A stretch of DNA of 64,000 bases from Bradyrhizobium sp. (GTDB taxonomy: Bacteria; Pseudomonadota; Alphaproteobacteria; Rhizobiales; Xanthobacteraceae), in NCBI RefSeq assembly GCF_027451485.1, contig NZ_DAIDJE010000046.1, positions 1 through 64,000 of the forward strand, read 5' to 3'. The position numbers and the translations under genes are program-made. The first letter of the stretch is position 1, and each line of letters starts with the position of its first letter. Below the pieces are notes generated by a model that saw only the letters and a list, made by a program, of their open reading frames with translations, was not told the origin of the DNA and did no database searches. Of the stretch, positions 50,097 to 59,406 are shown piece after piece.

Positions 50097-51272
50097 ATGC
50101 GTCGCAGCAATGATCGTATCCTCGTCACGCATACCGGCAGCCTACCGCGACCGCCTGCGCTGACGAAGCTCTATGCCGCGCGTTCGCGTGGTGAACCGGT
50201 TGATCCGGTCGAGGTTGAGCGGGCCGGCCACGCCGCGTTGCAGGAAATCGTCCCCAAGCAGATCGAGGCCGGCATCGATGTCGGCAACAACGGCGAACAG
50301 CAGCGAGAAGGTTTCTTCCTTCACGTCCGCCACCGCATGACCGGATTCGGCGGGTCATGGAAACGCTGGCCGCGAGCAGATGTCGAGGCCTATCCGAAGT
50401 TCAAGCGCGCGCTGGAACAGCAATTCGCCAGCAGGGAGATGGTCAGCAATTTTGCGCCTCCGAAAGTCGTGGGTGACATCAAATATATCGGCGCCGCCGA
50501 GGCCACGCGCGAATGCACGGATTTTCGCGACCTGATGGAGGCGCGAAAGCGCGCCGGCTCAAAGGGGTTTGCCGAAGCATTTCTCACCGCACCATCGCCC
50601 GGTATCGTGGTCGCAGCAATCCGCAACGAGCATTACGACACCGAAGATGCCTATCTTGCCGCAGTCGGCCGCGCGCTTCAGGTCGAATATGAGGCGATCG
50701 CGAGCCATGGCTTTCTGCTTCAGCTCGACTGCCCGGACCTCGCGCTTGAGCACCACATCTCGTTTCAGGACCGCCCGATTGGCGATTTCCTGGACTTCGT
50801 CGAGCGCGTGGTCGCGACCATCAACGATGCGCTGCGCAACATCCCGCGCGAAAAGGTCCGCATGCACGTGTGCTGGGGCAACTACGAGGGGCCGCACGAC
50901 CGCGACGTGGCGCTGGAGACAATCTTGCCGCTGATTGCGCGGATGAATGTCGGGGCACTTGTGTTGCCCTTCGCCAATCCCCGCCATGCACACGAGGTGC
51001 GTTGCCTTGCGGGAAAGCCGATCGCCGACGATCAGATCATCGTCGCCGGCGTCATTGATTCCACGACAAACTTCGTCGAGCACCCGGAAGTCGTGGCGGA
51101 GCGGATTGAACGCGTCGCCAGAACCATTGGCGATCCGACGCGCGTCATCGCCGGCACCGACTGTGGCTTTGATACTTCGGCCGGCGCCGGCCGCGTGGCG
51201 GACGATGTGGTGTGGGCGAAATTGCGCGCGTTGAGCGAAGGCGCCCGCATTGCCTCGGACAGGCTGCTTTAG
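50097..51272 (+). CDS. Short MetE-like (cobalamin-independent methionine synthase II family) protein
   Basis: The product has 391 residues from MRRSNDRILVTHTGSLPRPP. It corresponds to the catalytic C-terminal barrel of MetE only; the N-terminal half of full MetE is absent. 'DVGNNGEQQREGFF' (61-74) and 'MHVCWGNYEGPHDRD' (256-270) are family motifs. H257, C259 and C356 (GTDCGFDT) are likely zinc ligands. Such short proteins often act as methylthiol:homocysteine or other zinc-dependent methyltransferases, so a role in methionine synthesis is not proven. Confidence 0.85.
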   Translation: MRRSNDRILVTHTGSLPRPPALTKLYAARSRGEPVDPVEVERAGHAALQEIVPKQIEAGIDVGNNGEQQREGFFLHVRHRMTGFGGSWKRWPRADVEAYPKFKRALEQQFASREMVSNFAPPKVVGDIKYIGAAEATRECTDFRDLMEARKRAGSKGFAEAFLTAPSPGIVVAAIRNEHYDTEDAYLAAVGRALQVEYEAIASHGFLLQLDCPDLALEHHISFQDRPIGDFLDFVERVVATINDALRNIPREKVRMHVCWGNYEGPHDRDVALETILPLIARMNVGALVLPFANPRHAHEVRCLAGKPIADDQIIVAGVIDSTTNFVEHPEVVAERIERVARTIGDPTRVIAGTDCGFDTSAGAGRVADDVVWAKLRALSEGARIASDRLL

Positions 51273-51314
51273 GCAGCCTGCCGCTGCTCTGTCGGAATAG
51301 TCAATCGTAAAGCG

Positions 51315-51506
51315 CTAGCGCTCGTTGGCAACGTTTCGGAGCACGATCTCCGAGAGGCGGACCACGAGTTTTCTCAAGCGAGCATTTTCTTCAAGCAATG
51401 AGACGACATCGTCGTCCGCGTAATCGCAATCGGTAAAATCATCCGGCCCAAATGCCGATCCATCAAGTTCTTCAAGTGCGCTGTGGTGCGGTTGTGCGGG
51501 TACCAT
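51315..51506 (-). CDS. Small acidic protein with leucine-rich helix, function unknown
   Basis: The 63-residue product starts MVPAQPHHSALEELDGSAFG with GGGGAA about 7 bases upstream, which decides this start over 51557. The middle is acidic (DDFTDCDYADDDVV) and the end is a heptad-like helix (LLEENARLRKLVVRLSEIVLRN). It could be a small coiled-coil adaptor. No family recognised. Confidence 0.6.
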   Translation of the reverse strand: MVPAQPHHSALEELDGSAFGPDDFTDCDYADDDVVSLLEENARLRKLVVRLSEIVLRNVANER

Positions 51507-51877
51507 GGCCAATTCCCCAATACTTTTATTAGCCGAACATGACCCCAGTTCTTCCACCCGACGTCAGACTGCCGTGAGTCGAGGGCGGTTTTGAGACGAA
51601 AGTGAGAATCTGTTGCGGCGATTGAAGTGGAAGCTGCGATCTCACCGCCGTGAAATGCGGCGCTGCCCGGATTAGACCGCATTTGCGCCGCGGCGCTGGC
51701 GGATTGCTTGAAGAATTCTGAAGAAACACGTCCGCTTGGTAACCTATGTTATCCGGATGTGCAGTTTCAGAATGCGGCCTGCTGAATCAACGCCGCGCGC
51801 GCGGCCGGCAAGTTTACACGTTCTCAGATTCCGAAGTTCGCAACTACGGTGCCGCAAGACGATGCGAACCTCGAAAA
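51507..51877. other. Non-coding gap
   Basis: About 370 bp between two minus-strand genes. No gene, tRNA or clear hairpin seen. Confidence 0.4.
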
Positions 51878-52729
51878 TCACGACACGACGAGACGGCCTT
51901 CAACCGCGTAGAACACGCATAGCGCCAGGCTGGCCCAGACGGCCGCGCTGAAATAAAGCGACATCCAGGCGATTTCTTCCCTCCATTCGGAAAGATCGTG
52001 AGTAACGACCCAGCGCGTGCTCACATCGCGTAATCCCTCAAGCGGTGGCAAACGCCTGCTGCCGAGCGCAACGTCAGTCCGCCACCGCTTCAGGTACATC
52101 GGCACGTCCACGGTCATCAAAAACGCGAGATAGACCACGATGCCGACAGCCGAGACCGCGAGAACGAAACGGACCGCGCCGTCGAATTCCGGCAGCATCC
52201 GGCACAGCCCGACGCCTGCAATGAAAAAGGCGACCGCCCAGAGCGAATTCTCGATGGCATTGAAAAGATAATTCGTGGTGATGACCGCATACCAGGAGAA
52301 GCATTCAGCAATCAGAATCAGCGGCACGATCGTCCACGCGGCGTTCACCGCGGTTTCGGCGCCCGTCGTCGTCCCCAACTGCAGAAGGATCATCGTCCAT
52401 TGCGCGGCGAAACAAACCTCCGCAACGGTTGCCACCGAGCGCCCGACCGCAACGCTCGACAGCCAGGTATCGAACAAGCAGATTCGCTGCACGTCTGCGC
52501 GCGGTAATAGTGAGCGAAAAGCGCAGCCGAATACATAGGCCGCGCTGAGCAGCAGCATGATTTCCATGCCCGGCACGCGGCCCGAAGCGCCTGCCATATG
52601 AAGCTGCCGGTACATCAAGATCCATGCGACGACGTTGAAGCCGCTGACCAGCGTCAGCATCGCCCACCACCAGGACACCGGATTTGACCAGGCCAGGGAA
52701 GTTGGCCGCGCCTGAAATTCCGACTGCAT
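51878..52729 (-). CDS. Multi-pass membrane protein, function unknown
   Basis: The 283-residue form starts MQSEFQARPTSLAWSNPVSW; GGAG six bases upstream supports this start over ATGs at 52735 and 52765. About seven hydrophobic segments are visible, for example around 22-42, 57-75, 92-115, 126-150, 163-180, 186-206 and 257-278. No transporter or enzyme motif was recognised. Confidence 0.75.
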   Translation of the reverse strand: MQSEFQARPTSLAWSNPVSWWWAMLTLVSGFNVVAWILMYRQLHMAGASGRVPGMEIMLLLSAAYVFGCAFRSLLPRADVQRICLFDTWLSSVAVGRSVATVAEVCFAAQWTMILLQLGTTTGAETAVNAAWTIVPLILIAECFSWYAVITTNYLFNAIENSLWAVAFFIAGVGLCRMLPEFDGAVRFVLAVSAVGIVVYLAFLMTVDVPMYLKRWRTDVALGSRRLPPLEGLRDVSTRWVVTHDLSEWREEIAWMSLYFSAAVWASLALCVFYAVEGRLVVS

Positions 52730-52982
52730 CGACATCTCCGCGTCACCCAACAGACATCCGGTCATATTAATTCTGTCATAAAATATGGCGAATCACGACT
52801 CGGAAATTTCTCGCTTCCCGCTCACGCCCGTGGGCGGCTGCAAGGCCCTGGCGCAGCGCCAAACCGCGCAGACCGGTCGCCACGGCCGCCAATTTGTGCA
52901 AGAAGCACCCAGCGGACACACTCGGTTACCAATGATCCGCCAGCAGATGGTCGGCGAAACGCCGATGCGGGAGAGGAAACAA

Positions 52983-54413
52983 ATGTGTGAAGTTTGCAGG
53001 CGGGATTTTATCAGCGGCGCGGCCGCACTCGGCACGGCGGGACTGCTTTCGTCATCGCTGATGGCACAGCCTCCGAGCGGCGATACCGGCTCAACGCGAT
53101 TGCCCGCGCGCGGCGAGTTCACCATCAGCAATGCTTACGTGATGACGATGGAGCACGATTTCGGCGACCTGCCGGGCGCGTCCGTGCATGTGCGCAATGG
53201 CGAGATTGTCGCCGTAGGCAAAGCTGCCACCAGCGGCGGCGAGCAGATCGACGGCACAGGCATGATCGTGATGCCGGGTCTCGTCGAGACCCACTGGCAT
53301 ATGTGGAATACGATTTTCCGCAGTTTTGCGGGAGACAAGCCTGAAGAGGGCTATTTCCCGACGGTCGCACGCTTCGGCCAACAGATGACGCCGGACGACA
53401 TTTTCCAGAGCACGCGCCTTGCGGCGGCCGAAGCCATCAACTCGGGCATGACCTTCGTGCATTCCTGGTGTCACAATGTGCGAAGCACGGCCCATGCGGA
53501 AGCCGACATCCGCGCGCTGAGCCAGGCCGGCATCCGTGCGCGCCACTCCTGCGGATGGCCGCAGGGCCTGCCTGATACGCAGTCGGCCGATCAGACGCCG
53601 ATCGAAACCCTCGCCAGGAACTGGAAGGACTATTCGAACGAAGGCCTGTTGACGCTTGGCATGGGTTGGCGCGGACAATTCCGCGCCGGTCCCATCAAGC
53701 CCGAGGTGTATCAGCCGGAGTTCGACAATGCCCGCAAGCTCGGCTTGCCGATCACGGTGCATGTCGCTTCCGCCGCGCATCGTGCGGTCGGCCAGGTCGA
53801 ACTGCTCCATAAGTCGAACCTCATGGGCAAGGACGTTCAACTGATTCACGCGCTGGCCATCACGCCGGCAGAACTTGAGATGATCGACAAATCGGGCGCC
53901 TCGATTTCAACGTCGCCGGGATCCGAACTGCGCATCGGCTACGGCTTCCCGATGATCTCGGAAATACTGGCAACACGCATTCCAATCGGGATCTCGATTG
54001 ACACATCAGCGTTGACCGGAAACTCCAATCTGTTCGGCGTGCTCAAGCTCGCGCGCGATTGCGAAAACGCCCGCGCCGAGAGCGAATTCAAGATGACGGC
54101 GCGAAGAGCGCTCGAACTCGGCACCATCGAAGGCGCCCGTTCCATGGGGATCGACGATCAGGTCGGCTCGCTCAGGCCGGGAAAGCGCGCAGACCTGATC
54201 ATGATCAGCCCGAACGCGCTCAACATGGCCGTCGTCACCGATCCGGCGCACCTCGTGCTGGAAGCAACCACACCGGAAAATGTCGACACCGTCGTGGTCG
54301 ACGGCCGCATCCTCAAGCGCGGCGGCAAGCTCACCGCCATCGACACGGCAGAAGTCATCACCGGCGCACGGACTGCTCTCGCCGGCATTCGCGAACGCAC
54401 CAAATGGCGGTAA
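52983..54413 (+). CDS. Amidohydrolase with a Tat-type signal
   Basis: The product has 476 residues from MCEVCRRDFISGAAALGTAG with AGGA upstream. CRRDFISGAA is a twin-arginine signal, so the enzyme is probably exported folded. Metal ligands: HxH in 'ETHWHMW', later His in 'ITVHVASAAH' and 'LIHALAIT', and Asp in 'SIDTSALTG'. The C-terminal 'GSLRPGKRADLIMI' is the usual composite-sheet end of this superfamily (chlorohydrolase/cytosine-deaminase type). The substrate is not predictable. Confidence 0.88.
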   Translation: MCEVCRRDFISGAAALGTAGLLSSSLMAQPPSGDTGSTRLPARGEFTISNAYVMTMEHDFGDLPGASVHVRNGEIVAVGKAATSGGEQIDGTGMIVMPGLVETHWHMWNTIFRSFAGDKPEEGYFPTVARFGQQMTPDDIFQSTRLAAAEAINSGMTFVHSWCHNVRSTAHAEADIRALSQAGIRARHSCGWPQGLPDTQSADQTPIETLARNWKDYSNEGLLTLGMGWRGQFRAGPIKPEVYQPEFDNARKLGLPITVHVASAAHRAVGQVELLHKSNLMGKDVQLIHALAITPAELEMIDKSGASISTSPGSELRIGYGFPMISEILATRIPIGISIDTSALTGNSNLFGVLKLARDCENARAESEFKMTARRALELGTIEGARSMGIDDQVGSLRPGKRADLIMISPNALNMAVVTDPAHLVLEATTPENVDTVVVDGRILKRGGKLTAIDTAEVITGARTALAGIRERTKWR

Positions 54414-54431
54414 GACGCAATCCGGCAGGCG

Positions 54432-55490
54432 CTAAACAGCGCCCGCCTTTTGCGCGTAATCCCAGGACGCTTTTGAGAGCGGCACGGTCCGTGCCGCCGA
54501 TTCCATCGCTTTGGCGCTTGCGGCGGTACCGTCGCGGATGCGTCCGGCAATGCCCTGCGTGATGCAGGCAAGCCGAAACAGGTTGTAGGAAAAGTACCAG
54601 TTCAACTCCGGCACCGCACTGCCGGTGACGCGGCAATAGATTTGCGCGGCCTCTTCCAGCGTCGGGATGTTGAGTGCGGCAAGGTCGGCGTTGGCAAGAC
54701 CCGGCATCGTCCACTGCATCAACAGGTAGGTGAAATCCGCCATTGGATCGCCGAGCGTCGAGAGCTCCCAGTCCAGAACCGCGATCACCCGCGGCTCGAC
54801 GGGGTGGAAGATCATGTTGTCGAGCCGATAGTCGCCATGGACAATGGAAACGCGCTCCTGGCTCGGCACGGTGCGCGGCAGCCATTCGATCAGTTTCTCG
54901 ACCTCGGGAATGTGCTTGGTCTCGGAAGCGCGGTATTGCTTGGTCCAGCGATCGACCTGGCGCGCGAAATAGTTGCCTGGTCTGCCGAAGTCTGCCAGCC
55001 CGATCGCCTGCGGATCATAGGTGTGGAGTTTGGCGAGCGTCTCGATCTTGTCGGTGAAGATCGCGCGCCGCATCTCCCGCGTCTGGCTCGGCAGCGTCGG
55101 ATCCCAGAACACGCGCCCTTCTTCCATCGACATGATGTAGAAGGCGGCACCGATCACCGCATCGTCGGAGCAAAGCGCGTAAGCCTTGGCGACGGGAAAA
55201 CCCTGCTTGCCGAGCGCGGAAATCACGCGGAACTCGCGGTCCACCGCATGTGCCGACGGCAGCAGCTTTCCGAACGGCTTGCGACGCATCACGTAGGAAC
55301 GCGCCGGGGTGTCGAGCCGGTAGGTCGGGTTCGACTGGCCGCCCTTGAATTGCAGAACGGTCAGCGGGCCCTGGTAGCCCTCGACGTGCTGGCGCATCCA
55401 GGCGTCGAGGCTGATCTCGTCGATCCGGTGCCGCTCCTCGACCGGCTTGGTGCCGGAAAATTCCTCGTCGCTTCTGACGCCTTCGGCCAC
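54432..55490 (-). CDS. Phosphotransferase (APH/ACAD10-like kinase domain)
   Basis: The GTG start gives VAEGVRSDEEFSGTKPVEER and 352 residues, supported by GAGGAAAAC seven bases upstream; the longer reading to 55571 crosses a repeat. The kinase motifs are 'HGDYRLDN' (218-225) and 'LDWELSTLGDP' (239-249), plus 'LQFKGGQSNPTYRL'. This is the domain found at the N-terminus of animal ACAD10/11 and in LvaA-type kinases that phosphorylate 4-hydroxyacyl-CoAs. The acyl-CoA dehydrogenase gene lies just upstream. Confidence 0.88.
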   Translation of the reverse strand: MAEGVRSDEEFSGTKPVEERHRIDEISLDAWMRQHVEGYQGPLTVLQFKGGQSNPTYRLDTPARSYVMRRKPFGKLLPSAHAVDREFRVISALGKQGFPVAKAYALCSDDAVIGAAFYIMSMEEGRVFWDPTLPSQTREMRRAIFTDKIETLAKLHTYDPQAIGLADFGRPGNYFARQVDRWTKQYRASETKHIPEVEKLIEWLPRTVPSQERVSIVHGDYRLDNMIFHPVEPRVIAVLDWELSTLGDPMADFTYLLMQWTMPGLANADLAALNIPTLEEAAQIYCRVTGSAVPELNWYFSYNLFRLACITQGIAGRIRDGTAASAKAMESAARTVPLSKASWDYAQKAGAV

Positions 55491-55580
55491 TGCGTTTTCC
55501 TCGACTCGATCTTCCGTGATTCCAGGATGGTGCGACGCGACAAAATTGTTATTCAATTTTGCGCCGGGCACCAGACCTCA

Positions 55581-55670
55581 GATGCGCAATTGCGCATCCG
55601 AGAATCGAAATTCCGGATTCGACGCAGGGCCGGCCGACAGGCCGACCCGTTGGCATCGCTCCGGAATGAC
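55581..55670. repeat. REP-like repeat between the ACAD and kinase genes
   Basis: GATGCGCAATTGCGCATC (55581-55598) is a perfect 18-base palindrome, followed by gaatcgaaattccggattc and later CCGGAATGAC (55661-55670). These words are, from memory, common in bradyrhizobial dispersed repeats. It fills most of the 205-bp gap. Confidence 0.6.
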
Positions 55671-55695
55671 AGTGACGAGAACCCCGTCGGGCCTC

Positions 55696-56931
55696 TTACT
55701 TTGCCGGAGCGTTGGCATACTTCCGAAGCTCGAGCCTGGCAATGGCACGGTTGTGGACCTCGTCCGGACCGTCGGCAAGTCGCATCGTGCGCATCGAGGC
55801 GTAGTCGCGCGCCAGACCCGCATCGTCGGAAACGCCGGCAGCGCCGAACGCCTGAATGGCCTGGTCGATGATCTTCAGCGCCATGTTGGGCGCGGCGACC
55901 TTGATCATGGCGATCTCGAGCTGCGCGGTCTTGTTGCCGACCTTGTCCATCATATCGGCCGCCTTCAGGCACAACAGACGGTTCATCTCGATTTCGGTGC
56001 GGGCTTCCGCGATCCGCTGCTCCCAAATCGAATATTCGATGATCTTCTTGCCGAAAGCGGTGCGCGAGGACAGCCGCTTCACCATCTTCTCCAGTGCCTC
56101 CTCGGCCTTGCCGATGGTGCGCATGCAGTGATGGATGCGGCCGGGACCCAGACGACCTTGCGCGATCTCGAACCCCCTCCCCTCGCCGAGCAGGATGTTG
56201 CTGGCGGGAACGCGCACGTTCTCAAGCAACACCTGGGCATGGCCATGCGGAGCATCGTCGAAGCCAAACACCGGCAGCAGCTTTTCGATGGTGATGCCGG
56301 GCGTGTCGAGCGGCACCAGGATTTGAGACTGCTGCTGATGGCGCGGCGCCTTCGGATCGGTCTTGCCCATCAGGATCGCGATCTTGCAGCGGGGATCGCC
56401 CACGCCCGACGACCACCATTTGCGGCCATTGATGACGTAGTGATCGCCGTCGCGTTCAATGCGCGTCTCGATATTGGTGGCATCTGAGGAAGCCACCGCC
56501 GGTTCCGTCATCAGGAAGGCGGAGCGGATTTCGCCGTCCATCAGCGGCCGTAGCCACTTGCGCTTCTGCTCCTTGGTGCCATAGCGCATGAACACTTCCA
56601 TGTTGCCGGTGTCCGGCGCCGAGCAATTGAAGACTTCCGAAGCCCAGCCGATATGGCCCATTTCTTCCGCCAGCGGCGCATATTCGAGGTTGGTCAATCC
56701 CGCCCCACGGAATTCATCGTCCTCGTGGGAGGAAGGCGGCAGGAACATGTTCCAGAGGCCCTCGGCACGGGCCTTCTTCTTCAGCTCCTCGACAATCGGA
56801 ATTACTTTCCAGCGCGGACCCTTCTCGTCTTGCTCGCGGTAGATCGGCACCGCAGGGCGGACATGATTTTTCATGAATGACCGCACCCGGCCTAGCCATT
56901 CCTGCTGGCGTTCCGACATCGTGAAGTCCAT
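55696..56931 (-). CDS. Acyl-CoA dehydrogenase (ACAD10/11-like)
   Basis: The product has 411 residues from [20 protein letters not shown]. '[38 protein letters not shown]' (FAD-binding middle domain) and '[45 protein letters not shown]' are the strong family motifs. It should oxidise an acyl-CoA with FAD and electron-transfer flavoprotein. The kinase gene downstream suggests the 4-hydroxyacid route (see finding). Confidence 0.9.
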   Translation of the reverse strand: MDFTMSERQQEWLGRVRSFMKNHVRPAVPIYREQDEKGPRWKVIPIVEELKKKARAEGLWNMFLPPSSHEDDEFRGAGLTNLEYAPLAEEMGHIGWASEVFNCSAPDTGNMEVFMRYGTKEQKRKWLRPLMDGEIRSAFLMTEPAVASSDATNIETRIERDGDHYVINGRKWWSSGVGDPRCKIAILMGKTDPKAPRHQQQSQILVPLDTPGITIEKLLPVFGFDDAPHGHAQVLLENVRVPASNILLGEGRGFEIAQGRLGPGRIHHCMRTIGKAEEALEKMVKRLSSRTAFGKKIIEYSIWEQRIAEARTEIEMNRLLCLKAADMMDKVGNKTAQLEIAMIKVAAPNMALKIIDQAIQAFGAAGVSDDAGLARDYASMRTMRLADGPDEVHNRAIARLELRKYANAPAK

Positions 56932-57097
56932 GGGCGTTCCTCATCGTTGGATTAAATTGATTGGCGGCGACTTTCTCGCCACCGGCGGTCGTCTGCAAGT
57001 CCATTTCGAGAAGCCCGGCAATGCCTGGATTCGATCGCCCTGGCGAAGCGCCCGTCGGATCAACCCCGCATTGACATCGCGGCGTTCAAACCATAGT

Positions 57098-57115
57098 TTC
57101 ATACAACTGTTTGAA
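57098..57115. promoter_or_regulatory. Candidate TetR operator
   Basis: TTCATACAACTGTTTGAA pairs at seven of nine positions and lies between the divergent acyl-CoA dehydrogenase and TetR genes, 19 bp before the TetR ATG. It is the best dyad in the 203-bp gap. Confidence 0.45.
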
Positions 57116-57134
57116 TTGCAATACGGCCCTCCCC

Positions 57135-57833
57135 ATGCCGTCAGACCGGACCCGCGCCCTGATACTGGATGCCGCCGAACGGCTTTATGCCGAACGCGGC
57201 TTCGGCGACGTCACGCTGCGCGACATTGTCGCCTCCGCCGGCGTCAATCTTGCGGCCGTGAACTATCATTTCGGTTCCAAGGATGAACTGATCGCGGAAC
57301 TATTCGTCACCCGCGGCATCGCCACCAATCGTGAGCGGCTCGCTGAACTGAAAGCCGCGGAATTGGCCGGCGGCGGTCGCGCAGACGTGAAGGCGGTCCT
57401 GCGCGCGCTGGTCGGCCCTACCCTGCGCGCGTGCCTCGGGCCGGAGACCGAGCGGTCGACGGCATCCCGCTTCATGATCCGCGCCTCGATCGAATCCGTG
57501 CCGCCGATCCGCCGCATCAAGAACCGCGAAGTCGACCACTTGCGGAAATTTGCCGGGGCGCTGCACCGCGCGCTGCCCGATTGCGACGAGGCGGACATCT
57601 ATTGGGGCCTGCATTTCGCGCTGGCCATGGCGCATCAGACCACCCGGGACACCGAGCGCCTGGCCAAGCTGTCGGAAGGAAAATGCAACGTCGATGATGT
57701 CGAGGCGGTGATCGACCGCATCGTCGATGCCGCGGCGATGACGCTGACGACGCGCACGGGTGCGAGCACAAACCCGGCCCGAAACGACGCGAAGACCATG
57801 GCGGCGCGTCGCACGGAGAAGCTGAAGGGCTGA
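57135..57833 (+). CDS. TetR/AcrR-family transcriptional regulator
   Basis: The product has 232 residues from MPSDRTRALILDAAERLYAE. The helix-turn-helix 'GFGDVTLRDIVASAGVNLAAVNYHFGSKDELI' (24-55) is clear. A TTG eight codons earlier is less likely because it lies inside the dyad. It is divergent from the acyl-CoA dehydrogenase/kinase pair, which it probably represses; an acyl-CoA ligand would be typical. Confidence 0.9.
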   Translation: MPSDRTRALILDAAERLYAERGFGDVTLRDIVASAGVNLAAVNYHFGSKDELIAELFVTRGIATNRERLAELKAAELAGGGRADVKAVLRALVGPTLRACLGPETERSTASRFMIRASIESVPPIRRIKNREVDHLRKFAGALHRALPDCDEADIYWGLHFALAMAHQTTRDTERLAKLSEGKCNVDDVEAVIDRIVDAAAMTLTTRTGASTNPARNDAKTMAARRTEKLKG

Positions 57834-58426
57834 GCGCTCGAAGCATGCTTCCACTTTCTCGCGGCGCCGCTCGCACCCGAGTTTTGCTGATGCCCTCGTC
57901 AAAAGGGCGCAGGGAATGCCGGGTGTAAGGCTCACCCGCGGCCTCGTGTGCAGCAAAGAAAGCATACGAGTGTAGTCACCACAGGTTCGCCGGAACATCC
58001 CGGGATTCCCGCACGCGAATGGTTTTAACGGTTTCCTTCGTGCTCGCCTCGGAGACCGGGCTTTGTTGTCTCCGTCGTCGGCGCGTCTGCCGAAGCATCC
58101 ATGCCGATTTGATATCAGCGTCGAGGCAACAGGACCACACGCTTTCGCCGTCCGCGCGTTCGCCGTTCGTCTGTCGACAAGCCCGCGTCCACATGGGGTA
58201 CATCCTCGACCCAACGTTTCGTGACGATCGCGAAGCGCCCCTTGAAGCAAGGCGGGACGGCAAGCTGCAGCGGGCAAATGCTTTCCGTGGAGCTTTCGTG
58301 TTCCGGACGCGATGCTACATCAAATGATGCGACGCATATCCGGGACTTCTGTTTGGGCGTGAGAACGACGCGCCCTGGATCAGCAACGCAGCGCTAAAGC
58401 GCTGCGTCCGGCGACGACGATACGAA
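57834..58426. other. Non-coding block, probable dispersed repeat
   Basis: About 590 bp without a believable gene. It contains CGGAGAC-loop-GTCTCCG (58050-58074) and strings such as aagggcgcagggaatgccgg that I associate with bradyrhizobial multi-copy intergenic sequence. This is from memory and not verified. Confidence 0.35.
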
Positions 58427-59314
58427 TCAGGAGAGTCTGAGCATCGCTCGCGCCTCGGTGGGCGTGGCGACGGCAGCGCCGAGATCTTTCAATATCTGCG
58501 CGGCATGCGCGACGAGTTCGGCGTTGCTTTTCGCCAGCACGCCCTTGGACATATAGAGGTTGTCTTCCATGCCGACACGCACATGACCGCCGAGCAGCCA
58601 GGACTGTGCCACCATCGGAAATTCAGACCGGCCGATACCGAAGCCGGCCCAGATCGAGCCTGCCGGCAACAGATTGCGCGCGTACATCATCGTTTCCGGC
58701 GACGGATCAAAACCGTATTTGACGCCGAGCACCAGCGTGCAGAGCGGCGGCCCTTGCAACGTTCCGTCAGCGATGAGGTCGCGCGCGAGGTGAATGTCAC
58801 CGGAATCAAACAGCTCCAGTTCCGGCAGCACGCCGGCCGCGCGCATCCGCGCCGCCATCTTCCGGACGTTGGGCGGGGTGTTGATCACGACCTGCCCGCC
58901 GGAATTCATGGTATTGAGATCAAGGGTGCATATTTCGGGCCTGAGGATTTCAACGTGCTCTACCCTCTTTTCCGGCGCCATCAGCGTCGTGCCGGGGCCC
59001 GCGACCTTCGGATCTTCTTCCGACGGCACGAACCGCCCGCCCGGCCCTGTCGTCAGGTTGATGATCAATTTCGGATTCTTGGCGCGAATGCGGTCGATCA
59101 CGTCGCGATAGAGATCGATCGACATCGAGGGACGGCCCGTTTCGGGATCGCGCACGTGGATGTGGGCGATCGAGGCCCCGGCTTCCGCAGCCTCGAGCGC
59201 GCTGTCGGCGATCTGCTGCGGGGTGATCGGCAGATAAGGCGACTGGTCCGGCCGGGTGATATTGCCCGTGATCGCGCAGGTGATGATGACTTTAGGGTGC
59301 GGTTGATACGCCAT
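58427..59314 (-). CDS. BKACE-family beta-keto acid cleavage enzyme
   Basis: The product has 295 residues from MAYQPHPKVIITCAITGNIT. The zinc-site 'IAHIHVRDPETGRPSMS' (H x H), 'LIINLTTGPGG' and 'GGHVRVGMEDNLYM' are the hallmarks of DUF849/BKACE, which cleave beta-keto acids with acetyl-CoA (for example 3-keto-5-aminohexanoate). The true substrate is open. The gene 92 bp upstream encodes a small unknown protein. Confidence 0.9.
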   Translation of the reverse strand: MAYQPHPKVIITCAITGNITRPDQSPYLPITPQQIADSALEAAEAGASIAHIHVRDPETGRPSMSIDLYRDVIDRIRAKNPKLIINLTTGPGGRFVPSEEDPKVAGPGTTLMAPEKRVEHVEILRPEICTLDLNTMNSGGQVVINTPPNVRKMAARMRAAGVLPELELFDSGDIHLARDLIADGTLQGPPLCTLVLGVKYGFDPSPETMMYARNLLPAGSIWAGFGIGRSEFPMVAQSWLLGGHVRVGMEDNLYMSKGVLAKSNAELVAHAAQILKDLGAAVATPTEARAMLRLS

Positions 59315-59406
59315 GGCGCGCTGCCTTCGTCGGCTTGGTTGAGCTTGTCGATTTGAATTAGCGCAAGGAGGCACCTCAGGCGAGCCGTTCCCCGGGCTCG
59401 ACCCCA

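Noticed and set aside
57300..58277. Minus-strand open frame across the TetR gene
   Set aside because: It is antisense to the helix-turn-helix gene and Arg/Ala-rich, as expected for a GC-rich shadow.
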